From: Hyphomicrobiales bacterium
Lineage (GTDB): Bacteria > Pseudomonadota > Alphaproteobacteria > Rhizobiales > JAJFHB01
Reading direction: 5' to 3'
NCBI GenBank assembly: GCA_021775755.1
Contig: JAJFHE010000045.1
Coordinates: forward strand, 1 to 64,000
DNA length: 64,000 nt
Below the pieces are notes generated by a model that was not told the origin of the DNA, ran no database searches, and worked only from the letters and a program-made list of their open reading frames with translations. The translations under genes were made by a program, and so were the position numbers. Shown here one piece after another: positions 1 through 10,356 of the stretch; the stretch's first letter is position 1, and the number at the start of each line of letters is the position of its first letter.

Positions 1-2
1 CG

Positions 3-3000
3 CGCGATGAACTGTTTCAGATAGATGTGTCCACGCTGACGGAATTTGCCCAGGGCATTCACCTTCTGGCGGAGCGGCCGCGCACGCGGATTTTTGTGCG
101 CAAAGACAAGTTCGACCGGTTTGTCTCGATCTTGCTGTATATTCCGCGCGACCGGTTCAACACCAAAGTGCGAGAGAATACCGGCGCCTTGCTGGCGCAA
201 GTTTATGAAGGCGCCGTGTCGGCTTATTATCCAAGCTTTCCCGAAGGCTCTCTGGTCAGGGTGCATTTCATTATCGGCCGTTATGAAGGCCAGACACCGT
301 CGCCCAATATGGCAAAACTGGAAGCCCGCGTCGCAGCCCTTGTGCGCACCTGGAGCGACAATTTGGGCGATGCGTTACGGGAGGCTTATGACAATTCGAA
401 AGCAGCGCGGCTTTCAGCCGATTATATGAACGCCTTTTCAGCTGCTTACCAGGAAGCCTATGTGGTTGACGAAGCGCTGGCCGATATCACCCATTTTGAA
501 CGCATAGGACAGGAAGATTGTCCGGGCCTGCAGTTTTACCGTAACGAAAAGGATGACGACGCCGCCGTGCGGGTCAAGCTTTACAATTGCCACGTTCCGA
601 TCGCGCTGAGCGACCGGTTGCCGATTTTGGAAAATATGGGGCTGAAAGCGATCAACGAGCGCAGCTACAATATTGCCCGCGGCGAGGGCGATGCCCAAAT
701 GTCGTTTTGGCTTCACGACATTGTGCTGCACTCTGTGGACGGTGAGCGTGTTCGATTGACAAAAGTGAAACACTTGCTGGAAGACGGGTTTTTGGCGGTG
801 TGGCAGGGCCAGGCGGAGAACGATCAATATAATAGTCTGATTGCAAGCCAGGCCTTGTCCTGGCGCGATGTTTCCATTTTGCGCGCCTGTTCAAAATATT
901 TGCGCCAGACCGGCATATTGTTCGGCCAGGTTTACATGACGGCCACGCTTGTGAAACATGCTGACCTTGCAAAATTGCTGATCGATTTATTTTATGCGCG
1001 ATTTTCCACGGTCAAGCTTTCGCAGGACGACCGCGCCCGCAAGCAAAAGTTAATAATGGCCAAGCTCAATAAGGGGCTTGGCGCGATCAGTTCGCTGGAT
1101 GAGGACCGTATCATTCGCAGATTTTCGAATCTGATCTTGTCAATGTGGCGGACAAATTATTTTCAAAGCCTGGAAGACGGTGCGACAAAACCGGCGATTG
1201 CGTTCAAGATCGATAGCCAAAGCGTGGAGGGTCTGCCGGAGCCGAAGCCCTATGCCGAGATATTTGTTTACGCGCCCGATATTGAAGGGGTTCATCTGCG
1301 CGGCGGCAAGATTGCCCGCGGTGGCTTGCGCTGGTCGGACCGGCCGGCCGACTTCCGCACCGAGGTTTTGGGGCTGGCGAAAGCCCAGCAGGTTAAAAAC
1401 GCGGTGATTGTGCCCGTGGGTGCCAAGGGCGGATTTGTGCCGAAAAACCTGCCGGCAAGCGGCAGCCGCGATGAGATCGTGCAAGAAGCAATCAGGTGTT
1501 ACAAGATTTTCATTTCAAGCCTGCTTGATGTTTCGGACAATTTGAAGGGCATGAAAATTGCGCCTCCCAAACAGGTGATCCGTCATGATGGCGATGATCC
1601 CTATCTGGTGGTGGCGGCGGATAAGGGAACGGCGACCTTTTCGGATATCGCTAACGGGATTTCTCAGGAATATGGCTTCTGGCTGGACGATGCGTTCGCA
1701 TCGGGCGGTTCGGCCGGCTATGATCATAAGAAAATGGGCATTACCGCGCGCGGCGGCTGGGAGGCGGTGAAGCGCCACTTCCGCGAACTGAACATCGATA
1801 TTCAAACCATGCCGTTTACGGTGATCGGCGTCGGCGACATGTCCGGCGACGTCTTCGGCAACGGTATGTTGCTGTCGAAACAGATCAAGCTGCTCGCCGC
1901 TTTCGATCATCGCGATATCTTCATCGATCCGGACCCGGATCCCGCATCGGGCTGGAAGGAACGCAATCGGCTGTTCAAGGCAGCTCGGCTGACCTGGCAG
2001 GACTACGACAAGAAGCACATCAGCAAGGGTGGCGGTGTATTCTCCAGATCGTTGAAGTCCATCGATCTGAGTGATGAGATCGTTGCGCTGACGGGCCTCA
2101 AGTCGAAAAAGGCAACGCCGATCGAGCTGATACAGGCATTGCTGCGGGCGTCGGCGGACCTTCTGTGGTTCGGCGGTATCGGCACCTATGTTCGGGCATC
2201 GAGCGAAACCGACGACGATGCCGGTGACCGCGCCAACGATGCGGTGCGAATCACGGCGAAGGAACTCAACGTGAAGGCGATTGGCGAAGGTGCCAATCTC
2301 GGCATTACGCAACGCGCGCGCATTGAATTTTCAAGCCTGGGCGGGCGCATCAACACCGATGCGATCGACAATTCCGCCGGTGTCAATTCATCGGACGTCG
2401 AGGTCAACATCAAGATTGCCCTGGGGACCGCGGAGCAGGCGAAGCTTCTGACACGGCCCGCCCGCAACAAGCTGCTGGCGGAAATGACCGACAATGTGGC
2501 GCTGCTCTGCCTGCGCAACAACTATCTCCAGACCCTGTCGCTGACACTCGCCGAGCAGCGCGGTCTTGAAGAGATGGGGTTCAATCTGCGGCTCATGCGC
2601 AACCTGGAGCGTGCCAATCTGCTCGACCGCGAGATCGAGTTTCTGCCCGACGATGTGGAAATGGCGGAACTGGAGCAGAACGGCCAGTCGCTGCGGCGGC
2701 CGGAACTTTCCGTGCTGCTCGCCTATGCCAAGATCACGACCTTCGATCTTCTGCTGAAGTCATCGCTTCCCGATGACGACTATCTCGGCGGCGAGCTGAT
2801 GGGTTATTTCCCCGAACGGCTGCAAAAACGGTTCCCCGACCAGATCCGCAGCCACAGGCTGCGCCGGGAAATTATCGCAACTTTGCTGGCTAACAGCATT
2901 GTCAATCGTGGCGGCCCGAACTTTGTCAACCGGCTGGCGGATGAAACAGGCGCGGATGTGGGAACCATCACCAGCGCCTATGTTCTGGCACGCGACAGTT

Positions 3001-3704
3001 TCGGGTTCCGTGCGCTCAACGATCTGATCGACGCGCTCGACAACAAACTCGACAGCGACGTTCAGCTTGAACTTTACAAGGGTCTGCAGGACGTCACGCG
3101 CCAGCAAACCGTCTGGTTCCTGCGCAACGTGATGCCCGTTGCAGCTCTGGGCCCGGTGGTGGAGCACTACCGCTCAGGCCTGGGGGAGGTCGACAAGGCG
3201 CTCGATGCCGTGTTGCCGGATGCCGCGGTTGCCGACATTGCGGGCCTGCGCAAACAACTTGAGGAGACCGGCGTTCCCCGCAAGGTGGCGGAGAGCGCCA
3301 GCAGGCTGCGTTACCTCTCCCGCGCACCCGATATCGTCCTTGTGGCCTCGCAGAACAATTGGAGCGTGCCGGTTGTGGCACGGGTGTTCTATTCCCTGGG
3401 CGCAGCCCTCGGCGTCGATCTGATTGCGGAGCGCGCCCGATCCATTTCGGTGCATGACTACTTCGAGCGGGTTGCGGTGACGCGTGCACTGGAAGGCATA
3501 TTCGGGTCGCAACGCATGTTGTGCGCCGAGATCCTTGCGCAGTCCGGCCGCGCTCACGACAAGGCCTGGGACAAGTGGTCGGTGGCCAACGAGCGCGCGC
3601 TTGGGCGCACCCGCGGTGCGATTGAGGAAATGGTTGCCGGAGATCTCAATCTTGCAAAACTGACCGTGGCGGGAAGTTATCTCGCCGACTTGTCGAGCCA
3701 CTGA
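3..3704 (+). CDS. NAD-specific glutamate dehydrogenase, large type (5' truncated by window edge)
   Basis: Oxidative deamination of glutamate to 2-oxoglutarate with NAD, in the cytoplasm. The frame is open to the window edge, so the annotated GTG near base 27 is only an internal codon. About 1230 residues are visible, whereas this large GDH class is usually about 1600, so roughly the N-terminal quarter is missing. The catalytic core is recognisable around residues 430-480 of the visible part (GGLRWSDRPADFRTEV followed by VPVGAKGGFVPK). The nucleotide-binding half follows, with GVGDMSGDVFGNGM and GGIGTY. The gene ends with TGA just before the dodecin gene. Family assignment is firm. Confidence 0.95.
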   Translation, partial: RDELFQIDVSTLTEFAQGIHLLAERPRTRIFVRKDKFDRFVSILLYIPRDRFNTKVRENTGALLAQVYEGAVSAYYPSFPEGSLVRVHFIIGRYEGQTPSPNMAKLEARVAALVRTWSDNLGDALREAYDNSKAARLSADYMNAFSAAYQEAYVVDEALADITHFERIGQEDCPGLQFYRNEKDDDAAVRVKLYNCHVPIALSDRLPILENMGLKAINERSYNIARGEGDAQMSFWLHDIVLHSVDGERVRLTKVKHLLEDGFLAVWQGQAENDQYNSLIASQALSWRDVSILRACSKYLRQTGILFGQVYMTATLVKHADLAKLLIDLFYARFSTVKLSQDDRARKQKLIMAKLNKGLGAISSLDEDRIIRRFSNLILSMWRTNYFQSLEDGATKPAIAFKIDSQSVEGLPEPKPYAEIFVYAPDIEGVHLRGGKIARGGLRWSDRPADFRTEVLGLAKAQQVKNAVIVPVGAKGGFVPKNLPASGSRDEIVQEAIRCYKIFISSLLDVSDNLKGMKIAPPKQVIRHDGDDPYLVVAADKGTATFSDIANGISQEYGFWLDDAFASGGSAGYDHKKMGITARGGWEAVKRHFRELNIDIQTMPFTVIGVGDMSGDVFGNGMLLSKQIKLLAAFDHRDIFIDPDPDPASGWKERNRLFKAARLTWQDYDKKHISKGGGVFSRSLKSIDLSDEIVALTGLKSKKATPIELIQALLRASADLLWFGGIGTYVRASSETDDDAGDRANDAVRITAKELNVKAIGEGANLGITQRARIEFSSLGGRINTDAIDNSAGVNSSDVEVNIKIALGTAEQAKLLTRPARNKLLAEMTDNVALLCLRNNYLQTLSLTLAEQRGLEEMGFNLRLMRNLERANLLDREIEFLPDDVEMAELEQNGQSLRRPELSVLLAYAKITTFDLLLKSSLPDDDYLGGELMGYFPERLQKRFPDQIRSHRLRREIIATLLANSIVNRGGPNFVNRLADETGADVGTITSAYVLARDSFGFRALNDLIDALDNKLDSDVQLELYKGLQDVTRQQTVWFLRNVMPVAALGPVVEHYRSGLGEVDKALDAVLPDAAVADIAGLRKQLEETGVPRKVAESASRLRYLSRAPDIVLVASQNNWSVPVVARVFYSLGAALGVDLIAERARSISVHDYFERVAVTRALEGIFGSQRMLCAEILAQSGRAHDKAWDKWSVANERALGRTRGAIEEMVAGDLNLAKLTVAGSYLADLSSH

Positions 3705-3799
3705 GCGGCCTGAATGGATCCCGCGATTTCGTGCGTGGCCATTGCGCTCTCGCTGTCGTAGGCTTTAGGCGTCGTGTTCAATTTGTGAGGTAAGTAGTC

Positions 3800-4003
3800 A
3801 TGTCAGTCCACAAAACCGTTGAAATCAGTGCTGAATCGGCCAAAAGCTGGAGCGATGCAACGGAAGAAGCGGTCAAAGAGGCCGCCAAAACCATCAAGGG
3901 CATCAGGTCCGTCTGGATCAAGGATATGTCCGGCGAAGTCGGCGACGACGGTGAGATCACCAAATACCGCGTTAATTGTAAGATCACCTTCGAGGTCAAA
4001 TAA
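3800..4003 (+). CDS. Dodecin family small flavin-binding protein
   Basis: A 67-residue protein of the dodecin family, which forms hollow dodecamers that store or buffer flavins. Visible family features are the start HKTVEISAESAKSWSDA, a single helix rich in Ala and Lys, and the closing strand YRVNCKITFEVK. Length is typical. A Shine-Dalgarno-like AGGTAAG lies 6-7 bases before the ATG. It follows glutamate dehydrogenase on the same strand after a 95-base gap and converges on purH, whose stop is 11 bases away. Any role specific to this neighbourhood is unknown. Confidence 0.9.
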   Translation: MSVHKTVEISAESAKSWSDATEEAVKEAAKTIKGIRSVWIKDMSGEVGDDGEITKYRVNCKITFEVK

Positions 4004-4014
4004 TCGGCTGCAAT

Positions 4015-5604
4015 TCAGTGTCGGAAATGGCGCTTGCCGGTGAACACCATGGCAAGGCCTGCTTCATTGGCGGCGGCGATTACATCGCCGTCGCGCATTG
4101 AACCTCCGGGCTGTATGACCGCCGTGGCGCCGGCTTCGGCCGCCTGAAGCAATCCGTCGGGAAACGGGAAAAATGCGTCTGAGGCAACGACGGAGCCTTG
4201 CGCAAGCGGCTCTTCGATACCCGCGGCGCGCGCGGCTTCGCCTGATTTAAAGGCGGCAATGCGGGCGGAGTCAACGCGGCTCATCTGGCCGGCGCCGATG
4301 CCGACAGTGGCGCCGTCGAGGGCATAGACGATGGCGTTCGACTTAACGTGCTTGGCGACGCGCCAGGCAAATCTCAGATCCGCCATTTCGCGAGTGTCGG
4401 GGCTTTTGGACGTGACGACGCGAAGATCGTCGTTGCCAAGTACGCCGGAATCGCGCGATTGCATCAAAAGACCGCCGGCCACCGATTTGAAGACGGTACC
4501 GGGGGTGGCGGGATCGGGCAGGGCACCGGTCAGCAACAGTCGCAGGTTCTTTTTTGCACCGATGATCTCCAGCGCCTCTTCGCTTGCATCGGGTGCGATG
4601 ATGACCTCGGTAAATATTTCCACAATGTCGCTCGCCACCGATGCATCGATCGTGCGGTTGAGCGCAACAATGCCGCCGAACGCGCTCACCGGATCGCAGC
4701 GCAGCGCCATGCGGTAAGCGTCGCGAAGGGTGGCAGCGGTTGCGACGCCGCAGGGATTGGCGTGTTTGACAATCACCACCGCCGCATCGCCACCGCCAAA
4801 CTCGCCCATGCACTCAAACGCCGCGTCGGTGTCGTTGATATTGTTGTAGCTGAGCTCCTTACCCTGCACCTGTCGGGCCGTCGCAACACCCGGCCGCGAA
4901 GTGCCGTCGACATAAAAGGCAGCTTCCTGATGCGGATTTTCGCCATAGCGCAGGCTCTGCTGCAAGCGACCGCCAAACGCGCGGTAGTCCAGCGCATCGC
5001 CACCCAGTTCAGCGGCGAACCAGGAGCTGATGGCGGCGTCATAGGCGCCGGTGCGGCTGTAGGCTTTCGCGGCAAGACGGGCACGCGTTTCGCGCCGTGT
5101 CGCACCGCCGGTCTCTTCAAGCTCCGCAAGTACCTGCTGATAATCGCCGGGATCGACAATGACGGTGACGCTTGTATGGTTTTTCGAGGCGGCGCGAATC
5201 ATGGCCGGCCCGCCGATATCGATATTCTCGATACACTCATCGAACGCCGCACCCCTGGCGACGGTCGCCTCGAACGGATAGAGGTTGACGACGAGAAGAT
5301 CGATGTCGGGAATATCGTGGTCGGCCTGGGCGGAACGGTGGGCGTCATCGCCGCGCACCGCCAGGAGGCCTCCATGTACTTTCGGGTGCAGGGTCTTGAC
5401 GCGGCCGTCCATAATTTCAGGAAATCCGGTGAGGTCGGACACGTCGCGCACCGCAAGGCCGGCATCGGCGATCGCCCGGGCGGTGCCGCCGGTTGAGAGA
5501 ATTTCGATATCGCGGCCGCGCAGGGCCCGGGCGAACTCGATCAGGCCGGTTTTATCTGAAACGGATATCAACGCGCGTTTGATGATGGGGTCGGATGCGG
5601 TCAT
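4015..5604 (-). CDS. purH: Bifunctional AICAR transformylase / IMP cyclohydrolase
   Basis: The last two steps of purine synthesis: formylation of AICAR and ring closure to IMP, in the cytoplasm. The protein has 529 residues, the usual size. The N-terminal cyclohydrolase (MGS-like) domain starts [13 protein letters not shown] and contains [14 protein letters not shown]. The C-terminal transformylase has the KHANPCG motif and ends [10 protein letters not shown], the usual PurH tail. An upstream GTG-type extension exists, but the start at [14 protein letters not shown] matches the family and lies nearer a purine-rich leader. It is transcribed away from the divergent dehalogenase-like gene. No convincing ZTP riboswitch is seen in the leader. 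Confidence 0.97.
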   Translation of the reverse strand: MTASDPIIKRALISVSDKTGLIEFARALRGRDIEILSTGGTARAIADAGLAVRDVSDLTGFPEIMDGRVKTLHPKVHGGLLAVRGDDAHRSAQADHDIPDIDLLVVNLYPFEATVARGAAFDECIENIDIGGPAMIRAASKNHTSVTVIVDPGDYQQVLAELEETGGATRRETRARLAAKAYSRTGAYDAAISSWFAAELGGDALDYRAFGGRLQQSLRYGENPHQEAAFYVDGTSRPGVATARQVQGKELSYNNINDTDAAFECMGEFGGGDAAVVIVKHANPCGVATAATLRDAYRMALRCDPVSAFGGIVALNRTIDASVASDIVEIFTEVIIAPDASEEALEIIGAKKNLRLLLTGALPDPATPGTVFKSVAGGLLMQSRDSGVLGNDDLRVVTSKSPDTREMADLRFAWRVAKHVKSNAIVYALDGATVGIGAGQMSRVDSARIAAFKSGEAARAAGIEEPLAQGSVVASDAFFPFPDGLLQAAEAGATAVIQPGGSMRDGDVIAAANEAGLAMVFTGKRHFRH

Positions 5605-5694
5605 GTGGGAGCCCCTGGGGCAGCGAGGAGTGAACGGTGTGTCGCCGGATAGCACGCGTGGGCGTGCAGGTGAACTGCAACAAAGGACGCAGGT

Positions 5695-5710
5695 GGGGCG
5701 CCATCGCCCC
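5695..5710. promoter_or_regulatory. Short GC hairpin in the purH upstream region
   Basis: GGGGCG, four bases (CCAT), then CGCCCC make a perfect 6-bp stem about 90 bases upstream of the purH start, in the 191-base gap between purH and the divergent dehalogenase-like gene. It has no U-tract. It could be part of the purH leader RNA or chance in GC-rich DNA. The function is unknown. Confidence 0.25.
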
Positions 5711-5795
5711 GCATCCTGAAACCGGCACTATCGGTTACCGTACGACCACGTCACAATAGCCGGAAAGGTGGAAACGCATTACGGGGAAGTCTGAT

Positions 5796-6515
5796 ATGGG
5801 ACTGGGAAGCGTCAAAGCACTGACATTCGACACTGGCGGCACAATTCTTGACTGGCACACCGGATTCAGTTCCGCGCTTGCGGAAGTGGGTGCCAGACAC
5901 GGGCTGGAGCGGGACTGGGGGGCACTGACCAACGAACTGCGCCGCCGTTCGCTCGGCGCCATGATCAATCTCGGTGAGCATAAGCCGCCGGCCTACAATT
6001 TCGACGGTGCACACCGCAGCGCGCTTGACGGCATCATCGCCGAAAACGACCTTGATGCGTTCACCGAAGAAGAACGTCACATGATTGCCTATGACAGGGC
6101 GCATAACTTCGAGTGCTGGCCCGACTTTCCAGCCGTTCTGCCGAAGCTGCGCGGCTCCTATATCTGCGCTTCATTTACGATCCTGAGTTTCCGCATCATC
6201 ATCGACACGGCACGGCGCAACGGCTTGAGCTGGGATGCGGTGATATCGTGCGAGGCCATCGGCAAATACAAGCTGCTGCCCGAATCGTACCAGACCGCGG
6301 CACGGTTTCTGCAACTGCAGCCGGACGAGTGCTGCATGGTGGCGTGCCACAACTTCGATCTGGACGCGGCCCGCGCCGTCGGATTCAAAACCGCCTTTGT
6401 GCGCCGTCCCGACGAATGGGGCGCGGACGGGCCGCCCGATCCTGAACCCAACCCGAAATGCGATATTATCGTCGACAGCTTCCCGGAGCTGGCCGAAGCG
6501 TTAGGGGTTCATTGA
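5796..6515 (+). CDS. HAD-superfamily hydrolase, type II haloacid dehalogenase-like
   Basis: A 239-residue HAD hydrolase. The nucleophile motif is FDTGGT with Asp12. The residue two places on is Gly, whereas phosphatases have Asp and classical L-2-haloacid dehalogenases have Tyr. The C-terminal motif VACHNFDLDAARAVGF followed by KTAFVRRP is characteristic of type II haloacid dehalogenases. The usual KPDP-like loop reads KYKLLPESY. The substrate cannot be deduced; the family name does not prove dehalogenation. GGGGAAG stands about 6 bases before the ATG. The 3' end overlaps the convergent heparinase-like gene by 15 bases. Confidence 0.85.
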   Translation: MGLGSVKALTFDTGGTILDWHTGFSSALAEVGARHGLERDWGALTNELRRRSLGAMINLGEHKPPAYNFDGAHRSALDGIIAENDLDAFTEEERHMIAYDRAHNFECWPDFPAVLPKLRGSYICASFTILSFRIIIDTARRNGLSWDAVISCEAIGKYKLLPESYQTAARFLQLQPDECCMVACHNFDLDAARAVGFKTAFVRRPDEWGADGPPDPEPNPKCDIIVDSFPELAEALGVH

Positions 6516-8264
6516 ACCGCCGGTCAACGGTAGGCCTTCCGGTGCGGCAGTACGGTCCGGTCTTGCGGTCGCGGACTTCTCCAGGAGGCGGAATGCCCAT
6601 TTGAGAGATGTTTCGCCCGAAACGGCGGTGTTGAGCACAATCTGCTGAGTGCGCTGGGGCACGCTGCGGTCGTCGAAATAAACGCTTTCTTCAAGTGCTG
6701 AAACCGCCCCCTTTGCGCTGAAGCGCCATCCGGTACGGTTTGGCAGCATGATCAGCACCGAGAGACCGTCCTGTGACAGTGTTGCCTTGACGGCCGGGTG
6801 GAGATGAAACCGGACGGCAACGTCATGCACCTTGCCGCTGGCGGCCTGGTCAGGCGCCGGTAGGAGCCGGTCCTCGCCACGCACATCGCCACCTTGTCGA
6901 GCGACGAATATCTGGCGCTGGTGAATGAGGCCAAACCGCTTTGCATAGCCATCGTGACGCGCGTTGACGATGGAACCTGTTTCGGCATGTCCGACCTCGA
7001 CTCCGACATTTTCAGGACCGAATAAGAACGGGCCCGGTGCGAACATCTCAAGCCACTCTTGGGCAAGAACCACCGCGCTTGAGCGTTTTCCGATGGTCAG
7101 TGTGGAATGTGCCGCGGTCGCGGCGGTGGCGCGGCGCCACTCTCCTGGCCCGTCGGCGCAGTGGCCGCAGTTTACGACTATGCGCGTCGTGTCGTGAGAC
7201 AGTTCAAATGACAAACACCCGGCATGTCCGGCGGCGCCTGTGTTCATTGCAGGGGCCGCGCCGGTGTCGACGATGGCAAGCGTTTTGCCCGCGGCGAGCC
7301 GTGCATATCCGGAATGACGGCACCGTTCGATTGGCAGTGCCTTACTGTTGGCTGCCTGCACGAGACTGGATATAGCCCGCCGTCGGGTTGCGCCCGCCCC
7401 GTTGAAGAGGGCGAGGCCGCCGTCGCCATGGCGCAGCGTCGCAAGGAACGGCAGCATCCGGTCAAGTGCGATCAGCAAACTGTCCGGTGCAGGGGTTTGC
7501 GTCGTTTCGAAAGCGTGGCGCAGCGGCACAAGATCGAGCAGCAGATCGACGAGAACCTCCGGATTGCGCGAGATGTGCCCTCCGTCGGGCAGAATCTGCC
7601 GGTCGAGCTCGCTTTCGAGCAACGCTGTGGCGCGTTCTGCATATTTCTCAAGACCCGCCATGCACACAATGGCGAAGTTGAGCGCGATTGCTCCCTTGAG
7701 CCGGGCGATGGGATCGCCGCTTGCAGGGATGCGGGCGAGAATGTGGCGCATCTGCCGCCCCAGCGATGCGAGAACCCGGCGCTGAAAGTCTTCGCCCGCA
7801 CCGGTCAGGTAAAGCGGCGCATGACGCATCATGGCGATGGTGCGGTCCGACGTGACGGCAAGATCCCATGCCGGCCCTCTGCGGTGGACGTAGCGCTCGA
7901 TCCAGTCTCCGACCAGTGCACGGGCCTGAGCCCGGGAAAGCTCATTCTCCGATACCGCCAGATCGGCAAGCCATTCAAACGAGAACAGGGCAGCCCGCCA
8001 GGCGGGGTCGGCGCCGGTGTGGGAGAAAGGCGAGGCAATGCCGAGATCTTGGCGCGAGCCGGCGAATGTCCATTGGCCGCGATACATCGCCTGCGCACGG
8101 TCGGGATCACCCGGTGCCAGGCCCAGGGGCGCATGAGAAATACGTTCGGGCGTCGGCGATTTGGCACGTGGCATCAGCCGGTTCAGGGCTTGGCGCAGAC
8201 GCGCCGCGGTCCCGGAAGCGGTGCTGTGAGCGATATGCTGTGCGATAGACAGGGCGCCGTTCAT
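6501..8264 (-). CDS. Heparinase II/III family protein
   Basis: 587 residues: an alpha-helical N-terminal half (roughly 90-330, with WRAALFSFEWLADLA and WIERYVHRRG) and a C-terminal beta-sandwich (about 370-560, with CLSFELSHDTTRIVVNCG and HSTLTIGKRSSAVV), as in the heparinase II/III family. Members are polysaccharide lyases, but many alphaproteobacterial copies next to purH and rpe have no known substrate. No signal peptide is evident at the N terminus. It lies upstream of purH in the usual order rsmB-rpe-heparinase-purH, with a dehalogenase-like gene on the opposite strand between it and purH. Confidence 0.88.
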   Translation of the reverse strand: MNGALSIAQHIAHSTASGTAARLRQALNRLMPRAKSPTPERISHAPLGLAPGDPDRAQAMYRGQWTFAGSRQDLGIASPFSHTGADPAWRAALFSFEWLADLAVSENELSRAQARALVGDWIERYVHRRGPAWDLAVTSDRTIAMMRHAPLYLTGAGEDFQRRVLASLGRQMRHILARIPASGDPIARLKGAIALNFAIVCMAGLEKYAERATALLESELDRQILPDGGHISRNPEVLVDLLLDLVPLRHAFETTQTPAPDSLLIALDRMLPFLATLRHGDGGLALFNGAGATRRRAISSLVQAANSKALPIERCRHSGYARLAAGKTLAIVDTGAAPAMNTGAAGHAGCLSFELSHDTTRIVVNCGHCADGPGEWRRATAATAAHSTLTIGKRSSAVVLAQEWLEMFAPGPFLFGPENVGVEVGHAETGSIVNARHDGYAKRFGLIHQRQIFVARQGGDVRGEDRLLPAPDQAASGKVHDVAVRFHLHPAVKATLSQDGLSVLIMLPNRTGWRFSAKGAVSALEESVYFDDRSVPQRTQQIVLNTAVSGETSLKWAFRLLEKSATARPDRTAAPEGLPLTGGSMNP

Positions 8265-8318
8265 GGTGCCCCGCTTTCGTGCGCGCGGGCCGTGAAACCC
8301 GGGCTGTGTGCCCGTCCT

Positions 8319-8981
8319 TTAGGGAGCTCGCAGTTTTTCGATATTTGCGGCGTAGGCCTCGGGCCCACCGTCAAAAGTCGCAGTGCCGGCAACAAGGACA
8401 TCGGCGCCGGCGCCAATCGCCAGTGCTGCCGTATCGAAGTTAATGCCACCATCGACTTCAAGATCGATGTCCCTGCCTGAGCGGTCTATCCAGGTGCGCA
8501 GCGTTTCGATCTTCGAAAGCTGGCTCTCGATGAAGCGCTGCCCGCCAAAGCCTGGATTTACGGTCATCACGAGCACCAGATCGAGATCGTCGAACAAAGG
8601 TTCGACAGCTTCGACCGGCGTGCCCGGATTGATCGACAGTCCCACCTTGCACCCGGCCGCCCTGATTGCCTGCGCGGTGCGGTGGCCATGGGCCCCCGCC
8701 TCCGGGTGAAACGTGATGATATCGGCTCCGGCTTCAACAAACGCGTCGATAAAAGGATCGACCGGCGAAATCATCAAATGCACGTCGAATATTTTATCCG
8801 TATGTGGCCTTAACGATTTGATAACGCTGGGACCAAAAGAGATGTTTGGCACGAAATGGCCGTCCATTATGTCGAGATGGACGTAATCGGCGCCCGCCCG
8901 GTCAATGGCTGCGACCTCTTCGCCAAGCTTTGAAAAATCGGCGGCGAGAATGGAAGGGGCAATTTTAATGGCTCGGCTCAT
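8319..8981 (-). CDS. rpe: Ribulose-phosphate 3-epimerase
   Basis: Interconverts ribulose 5-phosphate and xylulose 5-phosphate in the pentose phosphate and Calvin pathways. It has 220 residues, full length. Typical motifs are IAPSILAADFSKLG, DYVHLDIMDGHFVPN (metal ligands), HLMI, VMTVNPGFGGQRF and LEVDGGIN. GAGGG lies close upstream of the ATG. It is 46 bases downstream of rsmB on the same strand and precedes the heparinase-like gene, probably as one operon. Confidence 0.97.
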   Translation of the reverse strand: MSRAIKIAPSILAADFSKLGEEVAAIDRAGADYVHLDIMDGHFVPNISFGPSVIKSLRPHTDKIFDVHLMISPVDPFIDAFVEAGADIITFHPEAGAHGHRTAQAIRAAGCKVGLSINPGTPVEAVEPLFDDLDLVLVMTVNPGFGGQRFIESQLSKIETLRTWIDRSGRDIDLEVDGGINFDTAALAIGAGADVLVAGTATFDGGPEAYAANIEKLRAP

Positions 8982-9027
8982 GTTGCGCCCTCAATATCAG
9001 CCGGGTGGTTGGGCCGCAAGGCACCGC

Positions 9028-10356
9028 TCAGTGTTTTTCAAGCAACGCTGCATAGAAGCCGTCGAGCCCGCCAAGCCGTGGCGGATCAAGCGGATAATGG
9101 GAGGGCAAGGTGCGCAGGTCGCCATGCGATGTGACGACGGGTCCGAGTTCTTCGAGCGCCAGCGTATCCGGTATCGGTGTGCGGACGAGGTTCGGATCAT
9201 TTTCAAGCAGCACCGACACCTGATCTTCGCCCTCTTCGGGTTCCAGCGAACAGGTGCAGTAAACCAGCCTGCCGCCGCGCGGCAGCAGCGATGCTGCATG
9301 GGCAAGTAGGCTGCTCTGCATGGTGGCAAGGGCGGTAATATCGCCGGGCGAGCGGTTCGACAAAATGTCAGGGTGGCGCCTGATGGTGCCGGTTGCGGTG
9401 CACGGCGCATCCAGCAGTATGAGGTCCGGCGGTTTTTCCGGCCTGTAGGCAAGTGCATCGGCTTCGGCAAGATCCGCGTTCAGGCTCAAACGGGCAAGAT
9501 TCTCACGGATCATTTCAAGGCGTCCCGCCGAACGGTCGATTGCCGTGACATGAGCGCCTTGTGTGGCCAGCTGAAGCGTCTTGCCGCCCGGCGCTGCGCA
9601 CATGTCGAGAACCCGTTTGCCCCGCACATCGCCGAGCAGTTTCATCGGAAGTGCGGCGGCGGCATCCTGAACCCACCAGGCACCTTCTGAAAATCCCTCG
9701 AGCGCATCAATGCGCCCGGGCGATATCAGCCGGATTGTGCCGGTGGGAAGGAGGTGCCCCCCAAGTTTTGTCGCCCACGTTTCGGGATCCTGTTTTACAG
9801 AAATGTCGAGCGATGGCTCGTGAAGGTGAGCTTCGGAAATGGCACGTGCCGCGGTGTCGCCATAAGCTTTCCGCCACCGCTTCCACATCCAGGCGGGCGT
9901 ATTGAGAACGGCCGCGTCCTGGCCCGCGAGGATCGTTTCGGTGTTTTCCGACACACGGCGCAGCACCGCGTTGATCAGCCCTTTAAAATTGCGCGCGCGC
10001 CGGTCGAGATCGGCGCAACGTACTGCAAGATCGATGGCGGCATGCGGCGGCACGTTGAGAAACAGGATTTGCGCCGCTCCAAGAGCCAGAATGACGCGGG
10101 CCGACCGAGCGGATTTCGGCAGCGGCCGCTTGAGATAGCGCGACACCGCATCCTCAATCTGGCCGGCGCGGCGCAGGGTAGTGGCAACAAGGTTTCGCAC
10201 CAGCGCCCTGTCGCGCTGTGTGAAACTCTTCATCGAACCGCGATTGCCGTCACTGCGGAAGATGTCGTCGAAATGCCGGCCTTCATGCAGCACCTGATCG
10301 AGCAGGCGGGCGGCCTGTCGCCGCGCGGGCAGGCCGACCTGTGCGTCATTTGCCAT
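9028..10356 (-). CDS. rsmB: 16S rRNA (cytosine(967)-C5)-methyltransferase
   Basis: Methylates C967 of 16S rRNA using SAM. It has 442 residues, with an N-terminal NusB-like helical domain (about 10-140, ARRQAARLLDQVLHEG) and a C-terminal methyltransferase domain. The latter shows VLDMCAAPGGKTLQLA (SAM binding), LLDAPCTATG (first catalytic Cys) and VYCTCSLEPEEGEDQV (second Cys). It is the first gene of the rsmB-rpe-heparinase run. It could also be called a Fmu/NOP2-family protein, but the NusB-like domain supports RsmB. Confidence 0.95.
   Translation of the reverse strand: MANDAQVGLPARRQAARLLDQVLHEGRHFDDIFRSDGNRGSMKSFTQRDRALVRNLVATTLRRAGQIEDAVSRYLKRPLPKSARSARVILALGAAQILFLNVPPHAAIDLAVRCADLDRRARNFKGLINAVLRRVSENTETILAGQDAAVLNTPAWMWKRWRKAYGDTAARAISEAHLHEPSLDISVKQDPETWATKLGGHLLPTGTIRLISPGRIDALEGFSEGAWWVQDAAAALPMKLLGDVRGKRVLDMCAAPGGKTLQLATQGAHVTAIDRSAGRLEMIRENLARLSLNADLAEADALAYRPEKPPDLILLDAPCTATGTIRRHPDILSNRSPGDITALATMQSSLLAHAASLLPRGGRLVYCTCSLEPEEGEDQVSVLLENDPNLVRTPIPDTLALEELGPVVTSHGDLRTLPSHYPLDPPRLGGLDGFYAALLEKH

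Noticed and set aside
4348-5496. Long plus-strand frame opposite purH (382 residues)
   Set aside because: It lies entirely within the well-conserved purH on the other strand and is a typical GC-rich antisense shadow.
5605-5795. ZTP (pfl) riboswitch before purH
   Set aside because: The leader is long enough, but the conserved core I would expect, with CCGCCUGGGCA, is not present; only a short GC hairpin is seen.
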